DNA of 6,221 bases from Omnitrophica WOR_2 bacterium RIFCSPHIGHO2_02_FULL_52_10 (GCA_001805655.1 MHGR01000059.1:1-6221); one strand, 5' to 3'; shown: positions 1-6,171, counted from the stretch's first letter. The notes: a model not told the origin generated them from the letters alone. A program made the numbers and translations.

Positions 1-1614
1 CGGCCGATGCATGCTTTTGATTATGACAAACTCGCCGGCGGCAAAATTGTCGTCCGCCGGGCGCGTAAGGGCGAAAAGATTGTAACCATCGATAATGTCG
101 AGCGCGAATTGGAGCCGTCCATCCTCGTGATCGCGGATGCAGAAAAGCCGGTGGCTATTGCCGGCATTATGGGCGGCAGGGACACCGAGGTCACGGGGCT
201 GACGAGAAACATCCTTCTGGAGAGCGCCTATTTCGATCCGGTTTTGATCCGTCGGGCCTCCAGGAAACTCGGCCTCAGCAGCGAATCGTCATACCGTTTC
301 GAGCGCGGGGTGGATCGGGGCATGGTGAAACAGGGGGCGGGCCGGGCCATCGACATGATCCTCGCGCAAGCGAAAGGAACGATAACAAAGCGCGCCGACA
401 TTTCCGGGGCAAAGGCTAAAAAACCGGCGAATACGATTACGATGGCAGCGTCGTATTTTAACAAACGCGTGGGCGCGTCGTTAACGCCGGCCCGATTCAA
501 GAGCATCCTGACAAAACTGGATTGTAAGGTTGTCAAACGCGGCGGCAGTTTCAGGATAACGCCGCCGTCTTTTCGCGGAGACATTAAAACGGATGTGGAC
601 ATCATAGAAGAGGCTGCGCGGATCATGGGGTATGCACAAGTGCCCGTAGCGCTTCCGGTAACAAGGGCCGCCCACATTCCGGCAGACGCCAAATTTCAAT
701 ACAAACGCGACACGCGCCATTTGCTTGCGGCCGGAGGATTCAATGAAGTGATTACCTATACCATGATCAGCCAAAAAGCGCTGGCGCAGTCCCGGCAAGA
801 TGACATGCCGGTGATTGCGGTCCTTAACCCGCTGACCCAGGATCAGGAGGTCATGCGCCCGTCGCTGTTGCCAAGCCTTCTTTCGGCCGCGCTGTTGAAC
901 GTCAACCGGGGGCAGAAAGACATTAAGTTTTTCGAATTGGGGAAAATTTACACCGGCAAGGGGGAACAGGATGTGCTGGGGATCCTCATGACAGGAGCGC
1001 GGTCCGATGACTGGCGCCGGAATCGTAAAGAATCCGTGGATTTTTTTGACCTTAAGGGGGTGATCGTGAAGTTTTGCGAGCGGTTTGATGTCAATAATGT
1101 GAATGTTCAATTTCAATCTGCGCCGCGGAAATATTTCGCGCCGGGGCAAGGCGCCGCGATCGGCGTCGGCCCGCATCCGTTGGGCGAAGCCGGAAAAATC
1201 GGGGAGGATGTATTAAACGCGTGGGATATCCGCCAGGAAAACGTTTATTTTGCGCAAATAGAACTCGGCGGCGTTTTCGGGCACAGGCTGCCCATGCGCA
1301 AATATAAACCGATATCCGAGCACCCTGCCGTTTGCCGGGATATCAGTTTGGCCGTACAAGCGGGCGTGACCGCGCATGACATCGAGCAGTCGATTCGCAA
1401 CACCGTCAAGGGGCAAAACAAGATTGTCCTGACGGAATTAAAATTCGTCGAAATGTATGAAGGGGAGAAGCTGCCCAAAGATACCACCGGATTGATTTAT
1501 TCCTTGACCTACCAATCCCGTTCGGCCCGCACATTGCGGGATGATGAAGTTTCTGAGGTCCATGATAAAGTTTGCCAGAACCTTGTCCACGGCCTGGGTG
1601 TCGTCCAAAGATGA
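1..1614 (+). CDS. pheT: Phenylalanine--tRNA ligase beta subunit, 3' part
   Basis: The beta chain of the alpha2-beta2 enzyme that charges tRNA(Phe) with phenylalanine in the cytoplasm. The reading frame is open from base 1 (R-P before the first Met at 7), and the protein enters at the family motif GRPMHAFD-like (PMHAFDYDKLAGG), so this Met is internal. Family members are about 800 residues; about 535 are here, so roughly the first 260 (tRNA-binding-like and B1 regions) lie upstream. Counting the Met at 7 as 1: B3/B4 editing domain to about 125, with IMGG and SSYRFERGVD; B5 domain about 144-212, ending in EEAARIMGY; catalytic-like core about 225-420, with LNPLTQDQEVMRPSLLPSLL and FFELGKIY; C-terminal FDX-ACB anticodon-binding domain about 437-535, with SEHPAVCRDIS and SARTLRDDEV. 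Frame intact to TGA at 1612-1614. pheS is expected just upstream. Identification is secure from family motifs. Confidence 0.97.
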   Translation, partial: RPMHAFDYDKLAGGKIVVRRARKGEKIVTIDNVERELEPSILVIADAEKPVAIAGIMGGRDTEVTGLTRNILLESAYFDPVLIRRASRKLGLSSESSYRFERGVDRGMVKQGAGRAIDMILAQAKGTITKRADISGAKAKKPANTITMAASYFNKRVGASLTPARFKSILTKLDCKVVKRGGSFRITPPSFRGDIKTDVDIIEEAARIMGYAQVPVALPVTRAAHIPADAKFQYKRDTRHLLAAGGFNEVITYTMISQKALAQSRQDDMPVIAVLNPLTQDQEVMRPSLLPSLLSAALLNVNRGQKDIKFFELGKIYTGKGEQDVLGILMTGARSDDWRRNRKESVDFFDLKGVIVKFCERFDVNNVNVQFQSAPRKYFAPGQGAAIGVGPHPLGEAGKIGEDVLNAWDIRQENVYFAQIELGGVFGHRLPMRKYKPISEHPAVCRDISLAVQAGVTAHDIEQSIRNTVKGQNKIVLTELKFVEMYEGEKLPKDTTGLIYSLTYQSRSARTLRDDEVSEVHDKVCQNLVHGLGVVQR

Positions 1615-1650
1615 GAGAAAAGAATTTAGATGCAAATTGGAATTCAGTGG

Positions 1651-1656
1651 TATACT
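1651..1656 (+). promoter_or_regulatory. -10 box of the ssrS promoter
   Basis: TATACT lies 6 bases before the predicted 5' end of the 6S RNA at 1663, the spacing expected of a sigma-70 -10 element. The -35 is weak: TTAGAT at 1626-1631 would need a 19-base spacer and TAGATG at 1627-1632 an 18-base one. The box falls 37 bases past the pheT stop, so 6S RNA is probably transcribed from its own promoter as well as by any read-through from pheT. Inference from position and sequence. Confidence 0.55.
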
Positions 1657-1662
1657 GTTTTT

Positions 1663-1818
1663 GTCCCTGCGGTGTGCGTTAGCGGCTAAAAAAAGCGAAC
1701 CAATTAAAGTGAACGGGATGCCAAGCTTCCTGAATATCTGAGGATATTCGGGGGAGGTTCCCACTTGTGAAAAAGGTTCACTGACTGTAAGCCCGACGGC
1801 ATAGCGGGGACTTTTTTT
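1663..1818 (+). ncRNA. ssrS: 6S RNA (SsrS)
   Basis: 6S RNA mimics an open promoter, binds the housekeeping RNA polymerase holoenzyme and lowers transcription when growth slows. The layout fits: closing stem 1663-1670 with 1804-1811 (GTCCCTGC with GCGGGGAC, one G-U pair), continued by GGCT 1684-1687 with AGCC 1790-1793; a central bubble of about 1688-1707 and 1783-1789; then stems 1708-1714 with 1776-1782 (AGTGAAC/GTTCACT) and GGGA 1715-1718 with TCCC 1759-1762; and an apical hairpin of GAATATC 1732-1738 with GATATTC 1743-1749. The words TGTGCGTTAGCGGC near the 5' end and GACGGCATAGCGGGG near the 3' end closely resemble the E. coli closing stem (TGTTCGCAAGCGGG; GGCGGCATCTCGG). A T7 run follows. 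About 150 nt, shorter than the usual 160-200. Adjacency to fthC matches E. coli ssrS-ygfA. The ends are approximate. Confidence 0.85.
1792..1818 (+). terminator. Likely 3' terminator of 6S RNA
   Basis: The 3' strand of the 6S closing stem runs straight into seven T residues (1812-1818). Locally CCCG 1792-1795 can pair with CGGG 1805-1808, or the 3' strand pairs with the far 5' strand at 1663-1670. Either gives a G+C-rich helix before a U-run, as in intrinsic terminators. The local stem is short, so some read-through to fthC is possible. Confidence 0.5.
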
Positions 1819-1908
1819 GCGCAGAATTTGAAAGATTGGACCGGTGTTATTATGTAACCATTTGAGGGTAGTTAAGTTGCGGCGTGGCTGGGGGCGGTAA
1901 TTTTGGAG

Positions 1909-1937
1909 TTGTACATTCAGGGGAAAAATGATATTAT
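1909..1937 (+). promoter_or_regulatory. Sigma-70-type promoter for fthC and downstream genes
   Basis: TTGTAC (1909-1914) and TATTAT (1932-1937) are separated by exactly 17 bases, which predicts a start near 1943-1945 and a leader of about 43 nt before the fthC GTG. The bases between the 6S terminator and this promoter (1819-1908) show no gene or other convincing structure. Prediction from sequence only. Confidence 0.6.
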
Positions 1938-1943
1938 AAATCG

Positions 1944-1964
1944 CCTAATCTGACCAAGATTAGG
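1944..1964 (+). promoter_or_regulatory. 5'-leader hairpin before fthC
   Basis: CCTAATCT (1944-1951) and AGATTAGG (1957-1964) form a perfect 8-base-pair stem with a 5-base GACCA loop, starting at the predicted transcription start. Only three Ts follow, so it is a poor terminator. A stem at the extreme 5' end more likely protects the mRNA from decay; this is inference. It is too short to be a known riboswitch. Confidence 0.45.
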
Positions 1965-1986
1965 GTTTCATCGCTGAAAACGAGAA

Positions 1987-2550
1987 GTGTCCGATAATCC
2001 AAAACAAATATTCAGAGAAAGGATATTAACGCTTTTAAGAAATCAGAAGGAGGAAGAGCGGTTAGCTAAAAGCTTGGCGATTAAGGATAAGCTTTTCCAA
2101 ATGCGGGAATTCCAAAAGGCTAAAACAATACTTTTTTACGCATCTTTTAACGGGGAAGTCAAGACATTTGAAATGATGAGCGAAGCGCAAAAGTTGGGAA
2201 AAACGATAGGATTGCCCAGGATCGCAGAGGATAAAAATGACTTTATCCCGCTCGCGGTTGTATCTTTGGAGCGCGATCTGGAGTTGGGGGCCTACGGGAT
2301 CAAACAGCCCAAGTCAAACCCGGCAAGGGTTCTCAACAAGGACTCGATTGATCTGGTTATCGTTCCCGGCGTGGCCTTCGATCAAAACAATAATCGTTTG
2401 GGCCGGGGCGGCGGGCACTATGACCGGTTTTTGGCGGAGTTGCCGCCCGATATTCCGACGGTCGGCCTGGCCTTTGATTTTCAAATCGTTGATGATCTCT
2501 CTTCCCAAGAAGGGCACGACATGCCCGTTTCCTGCGTATTGGTGAATTAA
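1987..2550 (+). CDS. fthC: 5-formyltetrahydrofolate cyclo-ligase
   Basis: Cytoplasmic one-carbon enzyme (also ygfA/fau, MTHFS) that uses ATP to turn 5-formyltetrahydrofolate into 5,10-methenyltetrahydrofolate, clearing an inhibitory folate. The 187-residue protein has the usual family length. The hallmark nucleotide/folate-binding loop GRGGGHYDRF is at residues 139-148, preceded by LVIVPGVAFD, and the end keeps the family pattern GHDMPVSCVLVN. The N-terminal helix (residues 6-50) is charged, and ILFYASFNGEV matches the first beta strand. Start: an in-frame TGA at 1975-1977 makes the GTG at 1987 the first possible start, although there is no good Shine-Dalgarno; the next in-frame ATG would cut into the fold. 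The first 80 codons are visibly richer in A+T than the rest. It lies just after 6S RNA, the conserved ssrS-fthC arrangement, and 86 bases before rny. Confidence 0.93.
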   Translation: MSDNPKQIFRERILTLLRNQKEEERLAKSLAIKDKLFQMREFQKAKTILFYASFNGEVKTFEMMSEAQKLGKTIGLPRIAEDKNDFIPLAVVSLERDLELGAYGIKQPKSNPARVLNKDSIDLVIVPGVAFDQNNNRLGRGGGHYDRFLAELPPDIPTVGLAFDFQIVDDLSSQEGHDMPVSCVLVN

Positions 2551-2622
2551 CCGCGAAGCCGTTTCATCCTCCCTGTAAGGCCTCCTTCTGATGAGTGCAA
2601 TTGATATCCCCGAAACTTCAAA

Positions 2623-2628
2623 GAGGAG
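2623..2628 (+). promoter_or_regulatory. Ribosome binding site deciding the rny start
   Basis: GAGGAG sits 8 bases before the ATG at 2637. The frame is also open to a GTG at 2595, 14 codons upstream, but that codon has no such site and would add a non-family extension ahead of the membrane anchor. The ATG at 2637 is therefore preferred. Confidence 0.8.
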
Positions 2629-2636
2629 TGTTTCCA

Positions 2637-4214
2637 ATGTTAGAAGAACTGAACATATACGTGCAAAGCCTGACGGCCTGGCTTATTTTTACAATCAGCT
2701 TTTTCTCCGGTTATTTATTGAGATGGTTCTTTGCCGGAAAGCGCGTCCGGCAGGCGGAGTCCAGAGCGAAGATCTTGACAGATTCGGCCCAAAAGGACGC
2801 GGAAGCCCGCAGGAAGGAAGCTGAACTGCAGGCAAAGGACCTGATGATCAAATTGCGTCAGGACTTTGAGCGGGAAACCAAAGAGCGCAGAGAGGAGATT
2901 CTTTCCAGCGAGAAACGCTTGCAGCAGAAAGAGGAAAACCTCGATAAGCGGCTGGATCTGCTTGACCGCAAAGAAAAGGATATCAACACGCGGCTGGAGG
3001 AGTTGCAAAAGAACGAAATAAGCATTCAGGGGAAGAATGAGGAGCTGGAAAAGGTGCTTGCGGATGAAAAGAAACAGCTCCAGAAAATTTCCTCAATGAC
3101 GGAGGAAGATGCCAAAAAGCTCCTCCTTTCCCGCTTGGATGAAGAGCTGCTCCAGGAAAAGGCCGTGCGGATCCGCCAAATGGAAGATGAGATCAAGGAC
3201 AGCGTTGACAAGAGGGCCAGGAATATCATCAGCACAGCCATACAGCGCTGCGCCTCGGAGCACACGTCGGCTTCGACCGTCACGGTAGTCACTCTGCCGA
3301 GCGATGAAATGAAGGGACGCATTATCGGCCGGGAAGGCCGCAACATCAGAGCGCTGGAGGCCGCTGCTGGAGTGGATGTCATCATTGATGACACGCCGGA
3401 GGCGGTCACGATTTCCGGCTTTGACATGTACCGGCGGGAGATCGCCAAGATTGCCCTGCAGAATCTCATTGCGGACGGGCGCATCCATCCGGGCCGCATT
3501 GAGGAAGTCGTGGAGCGCGCAAAAAAGGAAATGGATGCCATCATTAAAGAAGAGGGGGAAAAGACCGCTTTTGACCTCGGGATCCACGGCATGCACCTAG
3601 AACTGCTGAAACTCGTCGGCCGCTTGAAATTCAGGACCAGCTACGGACAGAACGGGCTTCAACACACGAAGGAAGTCGCCATGCTGATCGGGTCCATGGC
3701 GTCCCAATTGGGCCTGGACGCCAAGATTGCCATGCGCGCCGGCCTCTTGCATGATATCGGCAAGGTTGTCAGCCAGGACGTTGAGGAAGGGACGCATGCG
3801 ATTGTCGGCGGCAATTTGTGCCGTAAGTACAATGAGCCCGGGGAAGTCGCTAACGCGGTGGAATCCCACCATGAAGAAGTTGAAATGACGTCGATTTATG
3901 GCGCGCTGGTCTGCGCCGCCGACGCGATCAGCGCCGCGCGGCCGGGAGCCAGGGCGGAAACCCTGGAAACGTACGTCAAGAGACTGGAAAGCCTTGAAAA
4001 GATCGCTAATTCCTTCAAGGGCGTGAGCAAGACTTATGCCCTGCAAGCCGGACGGGAAATCCGCGTCATCGTGGACCCGGATAAAATCAATGATGACGAA
4101 TCCATCGTCATGGCCAGGGACATTCGCAAGAAAATCGAAGAGGGCATGGAATATCCCGGACAGATTAAGGTCATCGTTTTGCGCGAAAAGCGCGTCATTG
4201 AATTTGCGAAATAA
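2637..4214 (+). CDS. rny: Ribonuclease Y
   Basis: Membrane-anchored endoribonuclease that starts mRNA decay and is the functional counterpart of RNase E where that enzyme is missing. The 525 residues match the family (about 520). In order: one N-terminal membrane segment (about 12-32, rich in I, F, L, W); a long charged coiled coil (about 36-200, many E/K/R/Q); a KH RNA-binding domain (about 215-275) with [10 protein letters not shown] at 227-236 (GREG loop 231-234); and an HD hydrolase domain with H343 in LQHTKEV, the HD pair H372-D373 in LLHDIGK, H387 in THAIVGG, H411-H412 in ESHHEEV, and D429 in AADAIS. All metal-binding positions are present, so it should be active. It ends in tandem stops (TAA at 4212-4214 and 4215-4217). 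ymdB follows 99 bases on, the classic rny-ymdB pair. Confidence 0.97.
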   Translation: MLEELNIYVQSLTAWLIFTISFFSGYLLRWFFAGKRVRQAESRAKILTDSAQKDAEARRKEAELQAKDLMIKLRQDFERETKERREEILSSEKRLQQKEENLDKRLDLLDRKEKDINTRLEELQKNEISIQGKNEELEKVLADEKKQLQKISSMTEEDAKKLLLSRLDEELLQEKAVRIRQMEDEIKDSVDKRARNIISTAIQRCASEHTSASTVTVVTLPSDEMKGRIIGREGRNIRALEAAAGVDVIIDDTPEAVTISGFDMYRREIAKIALQNLIADGRIHPGRIEEVVERAKKEMDAIIKEEGEKTAFDLGIHGMHLELLKLVGRLKFRTSYGQNGLQHTKEVAMLIGSMASQLGLDAKIAMRAGLLHDIGKVVSQDVEEGTHAIVGGNLCRKYNEPGEVANAVESHHEEVEMTSIYGALVCAADAISAARPGARAETLETYVKRLESLEKIANSFKGVSKTYALQAGREIRVIVDPDKINDDESIVMARDIRKKIEEGMEYPGQIKVIVLREKRVIEFAK

Positions 4215-4313
4215 TAAACAGAAAAATGTCCTGACGCTTGCGGCCTGCGCCTCGGGCAGAATTAGAGCTTGAGACCGGGTCACGAGCCACGGACCGCGAG
4301 AAACGGGAAGGGT

Positions 4314-5132
4314 ATGAACATTTTATGTATCGGTGATGTCGTCGGGAAGCCAGGGCGACTGGCCCTGGAAGGTCTTTTGCCTGGCATAAAAGAGGAATTT
4401 AAAATAGAATTCGTGATTGTTAACGCCGAGAACGCGGCCGGGGGTTCCGGTTTGACATCCAGGATAGCAAAGAGCCTCTTTGATCTTGGCTGTGATGTCC
4501 TGACGATGGGCGATCATGTGTGGGATCAGAAGGAATTAGAGGTGTGCCTGGAGGAAGCAGAGCACTTGATCCGGCCGGCGAATTTTCCGCCCGGCGCCCC
4601 CGGGAAGGGATGGTGCATCAAGACATCGGCGTCCGGCGTGAAGATCGGGGTGGTCAACGTGATCGGGCGGGTTTTTATGCGCTACAGCGTTGACTGTCCG
4701 TTTCGTTCGCTTGAAACCATTGCCGGGCAGATTCGGCGGGAAACGCCCAACATTATCGTTGATATGCACGCGGAGACGACCAGCGAAAAAACCGCTATGG
4801 GGCATTTCATGGACGGGCGCGTATCCGCGATTTTCGGCACCCACACGCATGTTCAGACGGCTGACGAGAAAATACTTCCGCAAGGGACGGCGTATATCAC
4901 AGATTTGGGAATGACCGGGCCGTATGATTCCGTGATCGGCCAGAACAAGGAAAAAATCATTCAGCGTTTTTTGACAAGCCGGCCGGTACGGTTCAACGTT
5001 GCCCAGGGCAATGTCGAGCTGCATGGCGCCATGATTGATCTGGATGAGCGGACTGGCAGGGCACGGGCCATTACCCGAATACAGAGGCCGTTTCAAGTGC
5101 CTGAACACCAAATGGTTTCAACGGAAAACTAA
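4314..5132 (+). CDS. ymdB: YmdB-family metallophosphoesterase (TIGR00282)
   Basis: Two-metal phosphoesterase of the Bacillus YmdB family; the Bacillus enzyme hydrolyses 2',3'-cyclic nucleotides and affects biofilm and motility gene expression. The 272 residues match the family. Metal-site residues line up: D8 (GDVVG), E39-N40 (AENAAG), D67-H68 (MGDHVWD), H152 (DMHAETTSEK), and H177 and H179 (GTHTHVQTADE). Other family blocks are RPANFPPG and AYITDLGMTGPYDSVIG. Position 67 is Asp where Bacillus and Deinococcus proteins have Asn (GNH). Start: the ATG at 4314 gives MNILCIGDVVG, equal to the family N-terminus; a TTG at 4269 would add 15 unrelated residues. The purine-rich GGGAAGGG (4305-4312) is close to the ATG. 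The gene follows rny, its usual partner, and the physical link suggests a joint role in RNA turnover or signalling, which is inferred. Confidence 0.93.
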   Translation: MNILCIGDVVGKPGRLALEGLLPGIKEEFKIEFVIVNAENAAGGSGLTSRIAKSLFDLGCDVLTMGDHVWDQKELEVCLEEAEHLIRPANFPPGAPGKGWCIKTSASGVKIGVVNVIGRVFMRYSVDCPFRSLETIAGQIRRETPNIIVDMHAETTSEKTAMGHFMDGRVSAIFGTHTHVQTADEKILPQGTAYITDLGMTGPYDSVIGQNKEKIIQRFLTSRPVRFNVAQGNVELHGAMIDLDERTGRARAITRIQRPFQVPEHQMVSTEN

Positions 5133-5145
5133 ATCGATATTTAGC

Positions 5146-5174
5146 TTGTCTGTGACACCTCGGCATATTATAAT
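5146..5174 (+). promoter_or_regulatory. Strong sigma-70-type promoter for the PilZ gene
   Basis: TTGTCT (5146-5151) and a perfect TATAAT (5169-5174) are separated by 17 bases, starting 14 bases after the ymdB stop. The predicted start near 5181 would give a leader of about 126 nt that carries the repeat at 5193-5269. A second TATAAT at 5193-5198 has TTGGAC at 5175-5180 upstream, but that spacer is only 12 bases, so it is unlikely to work as a pair. Confidence 0.6.
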
Positions 5175-5192
5175 TTGGACAATAGCTGAGGG

Positions 5193-5269
5193 TATAATTC
5201 TGAGCGAAGTCGAATGGACTCAGGATCGTTCGCCGAAGAAGTCGTGAGCCTGTCGAACCATAAATTATA
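5193..5269. repeat. Intergenic repeat of the TGAGC...GTCGAA type
   Basis: Two related words in the same orientation, CTGAGCGAAGTCGAA (5200-5214) and GTGAGCCTGTCGAACC (5244-5259), resemble the short TGAGCnnnGTCGAA / TTCGACAGGCTCA repeats scattered between genes in many bacteria. Local pairing is possible: CTGAG 5200-5204 with CTCAG 5219-5223, and GTTCG 5228-5232 with CGAAC 5254-5258. The unit is bounded by a 7-base inverted repeat, TATAATT (5193-5199) and AATTATA (5263-5269). It sits in the untranslated leader of the PilZ gene. The likeness to the widespread family is from memory; copies elsewhere in this genome cannot be seen here. Confidence 0.6.
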
Positions 5270-5307
5270 TCATTTTTTATGCCGCCCGTGGGCTGGAGGA
5301 GGTTTGA

Positions 5308-5703
5308 ATGGGAAGTTGGGAAGGATTGAACAGGCGGAAATTCCCCCGCGCTAATTATCCCTGCCTGGTTGTAATCCGCAATCAGGACGCGCCGGATGAC
5401 GGCGAGCATGATAAAAACAGCACCATCCTCACGCACACAGACAACATCGGGGTCGGCGGCGTCTGTGTCATATTAAAGCAAGATCTGAAAATGTTCAGCC
5501 CGGTTGAGCTTGAATTGGATTTGCTTGACCTCGGCGACCACATCCGCTGCAACGGAAAAGTCGTATGGAATATCCGTCACCAGAATGAAGGCGGGGAAAA
5601 GCCCAATTTTTATGATATCGGCATCGAATTTGTCGACATCAGCGGCCAGGACAGAAGCCGGCTGGAGCACATCATCAACCGTTTAGTAAAAAATAACGGA
5701 TAA
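5308..5703 (+). CDS. Small PilZ-domain protein
   Basis: A 131-residue soluble protein made up almost entirely of one PilZ domain, the fold that in many bacteria binds cyclic di-GMP and controls motility, surface attachment or polysaccharide output. The first PilZ motif RxxxR is present as R10-K-F-P-R14. The second, D/NxSxxG, appears as N46-I-G-V-G-G51, with Gly in place of the usual Ser. The rest fits the beta barrel: VELELDLL, an IRCNGKVVWNIRH strand pair, YDIGIEFVDIS, and a final helix ending in IINRLVK. There is no signal peptide or membrane segment. Start: GGAGGAGG at 5295-5302 lies 5 bases before the ATG, an excellent ribosome binding site. It probably has its own promoter (5146-5174) and is less tightly linked to rny-ymdB. 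Binding to cyclic di-GMP is plausible but uncertain given the altered motif; the target is unknown. Confidence 0.85.
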   Translation: MGSWEGLNRRKFPRANYPCLVVIRNQDAPDDGEHDKNSTILTHTDNIGVGGVCVILKQDLKMFSPVELELDLLDLGDHIRCNGKVVWNIRHQNEGGEKPNFYDIGIEFVDISGQDRSRLEHIINRLVKNNG

Positions 5704-5767
5704 CGCCTCTCTCAAAAAGTTCACTGCAGCACTTCGGCATATTTTTTCCATTGCGCATTCCTACAGA

Positions 5768-5821
5768 CCACCGCATTAGTAATGGAACCAGTGCATTCCT
5801 CACAACTCGTTGGAGCGGTGG
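5768..5821. repeat. Inverted repeat C (7-base arms)
   Basis: CCACCGC (5768-5774) is complementary to GCGGTGG (5815-5821). Its interior holds the left arm of the next, longer repeat (5779-5789) and a small CAACTCGTTG palindrome (5803-5812). It crosses rather than encloses the following repeat. Confidence 0.55.
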
Positions 5822-5851
5822 CAGTATTGACGTCCGCGAAGGTTCCATTAC
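5779..5851. repeat. Inverted repeat A (11-base perfect arms)
   Basis: GTAATGGAACC (5779-5789) is the exact complement of GGTTCCATTAC (5841-5851). The right arm lies in the loop of repeat B, so A and B together have the topology of an H-type pseudoknot. The inner word AATGGAA can also pair with TTCCATT at 5746-5752. Confidence 0.75.
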
Positions 5852-5868
5852 CTATGGGGACGTCAATA
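5825..5868. repeat. Inverted repeat B (11-base perfect arms)
   Basis: TATTGACGTCC (5825-5835) and GGACGTCAATA (5858-5868) pair perfectly around a 22-base loop that contains the right arm of repeat A. The left arm overlaps a linker-like GGCAGTA (5820-5826), as in the later hairpins. Confidence 0.8.
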
Positions 5869-5915
5869 ATAATCGTTATTTACAGCATAGGAAAGTATAA
5901 GAAGCGGTGCTGCTA

Positions 5916-5955
5916 CCCCAACTTTCATTGATAAAATGTTTAGAGGAAGTTGGGG
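5916..5955. repeat. Array hairpin 1
   Basis: CCCCAACTT (5916-5924) pairs with AAGTTGGGG (5947-5955), extended inward by T5925-G5946 and C5926-G5945. Loop of 18 bases ending in TTTAGA. The most G+C-rich outer stem of the set together with hairpin 2. Confidence 0.85.
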
Positions 5956-5957
5956 TT

Positions 5958-5998
5958 GTCCCAGCTTCATCTAAAATCTTTTAAAGGAAAGCTGGGAC
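5958..5998. repeat. Array hairpin 2
   Basis: GTCCCAGCTT (5958-5967) pairs with AAGCTGGGAC (5989-5998), a perfect 10-base stem. C5968 can pair with G5987 if A5988 bulges. The loop is A/T-rich. It follows hairpin 1 after only two bases, without the usual linker. Confidence 0.85.
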
Positions 5999-6021
5999 TA
6001 GAAAACTCCTTTCCTATGCAG

Positions 6022-6055
6022 GCCGACTTTCCTTAAAGCTTTAGAGGAAGTCGGC
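6022..6055. repeat. Array hairpin 3
   Basis: GCCGACTT (6022-6029) pairs with AAGTCGGC (6048-6055), then T6030-G6047 and C6031-G6046. The 14-base loop contains the palindrome AAAGCTTT. It is followed by linker CACAGCA (6055-6061). Confidence 0.85.
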
Positions 6056-6060
6056 ACAGC

Positions 6061-6094
6061 ACTAGCTTTCCTTAATGTTTTAGTGGAAGCTAGT
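6061..6094. repeat. Array hairpin 4
   Basis: ACTAGCTT (6061-6068) pairs with AAGCTAGT (6087-6094), then T6069-G6086 and C6070-G6085, with a 14-base loop. Its left arm, extended to GCACTAGCTTTC (6059-6070), also matches the right arm of hairpin 5 perfectly over 12 bases. Confidence 0.85.
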
Positions 6095-6097
6095 ACC

Positions 6098-6135
6098 GCA
6101 CTCACTTTTTCTCATGATTTAGAGAAAGCTAGTGC
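6098..6135. repeat. Array hairpin 5, imperfect
   Basis: GCACT (6098-6102) pairs with AGTGC (6131-6135), and CTC 6111-6113 with GAG 6122-6124 inside, but the middle is mismatched. Each arm finds a better partner elsewhere: the left with hairpin 6's right arm (11 bases) and the right with hairpin 4's left arm (12 bases). Confidence 0.6.
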
Positions 6136-6138
6136 AGT

Positions 6139-6171
6139 ACTCACTACCCTTAAAGTTCAAGGAAAGTGAGT
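6139..6171. repeat. Array hairpin 6
   Basis: ACTCACT (6139-6145) pairs with AGTGAGT (6165-6171). After two mismatches CCTT (6148-6151) pairs with AAGG (6159-6162), leaving a 7-base loop. It is flanked on both sides by linker TGCAGTA (6133-6139 and 6171-6177). Confidence 0.8.

Larger units (their letters stand above)
5885..6019. repeat. Long-range inverted repeat enclosing hairpins 1 and 2
   Basis: GCATAGGAAAG (5885-5895) is the exact complement of CTTTCCTATGC (6009-6019). Pairing would close a junction with hairpins 1 and 2 as its two branches. Part of each arm is the GGAAAG/CTTTCC word shared by the whole array, so some of the match reflects common ancestry of units. Confidence 0.6.

Noticed and set aside
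1541..1741. 66-residue plus-strand frame over the pheT end and 6S RNA
   Set aside because: It overlaps conserved pheT codons and the 6S RNA, has no family features and no ribosome binding site.
1828..1856. Promoter TTGAAA-17-TATGTA
   Set aside because: The -35 is good but the -10 matches only half of the consensus and lacks the final T; the promoter at 1909-1937 is better.
2595..2636. Upstream GTG start for rny
   Set aside because: It would add 14 residues absent from the family and has no good ribosome binding site, while GAGGAG precedes the ATG at 2637 at ideal spacing.
3026..3592. 188-residue minus-strand frame inside rny
   Set aside because: Low-complexity Ser-rich translation antisense to the conserved KH region of RNase Y; a shadow frame.
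4269..4313. Upstream TTG start for ymdB
   Set aside because: It adds 15 residues rich in R, G and P ahead of a perfect family N-terminus at 4314.
5281..5293. GCCC-GT-GGGC hairpin before the PilZ ribosome binding site
   Set aside because: Only four pairs with a two-base loop, too small to call a regulatory structure.
5916..5955. Integron attC site
   Set aside because: CCCCAAC/GTTGGGG in hairpin 1 looks like attC ends, but the other hairpins lack the AAC/GTT core, there are no cassettes between them, and no integrase is in view.
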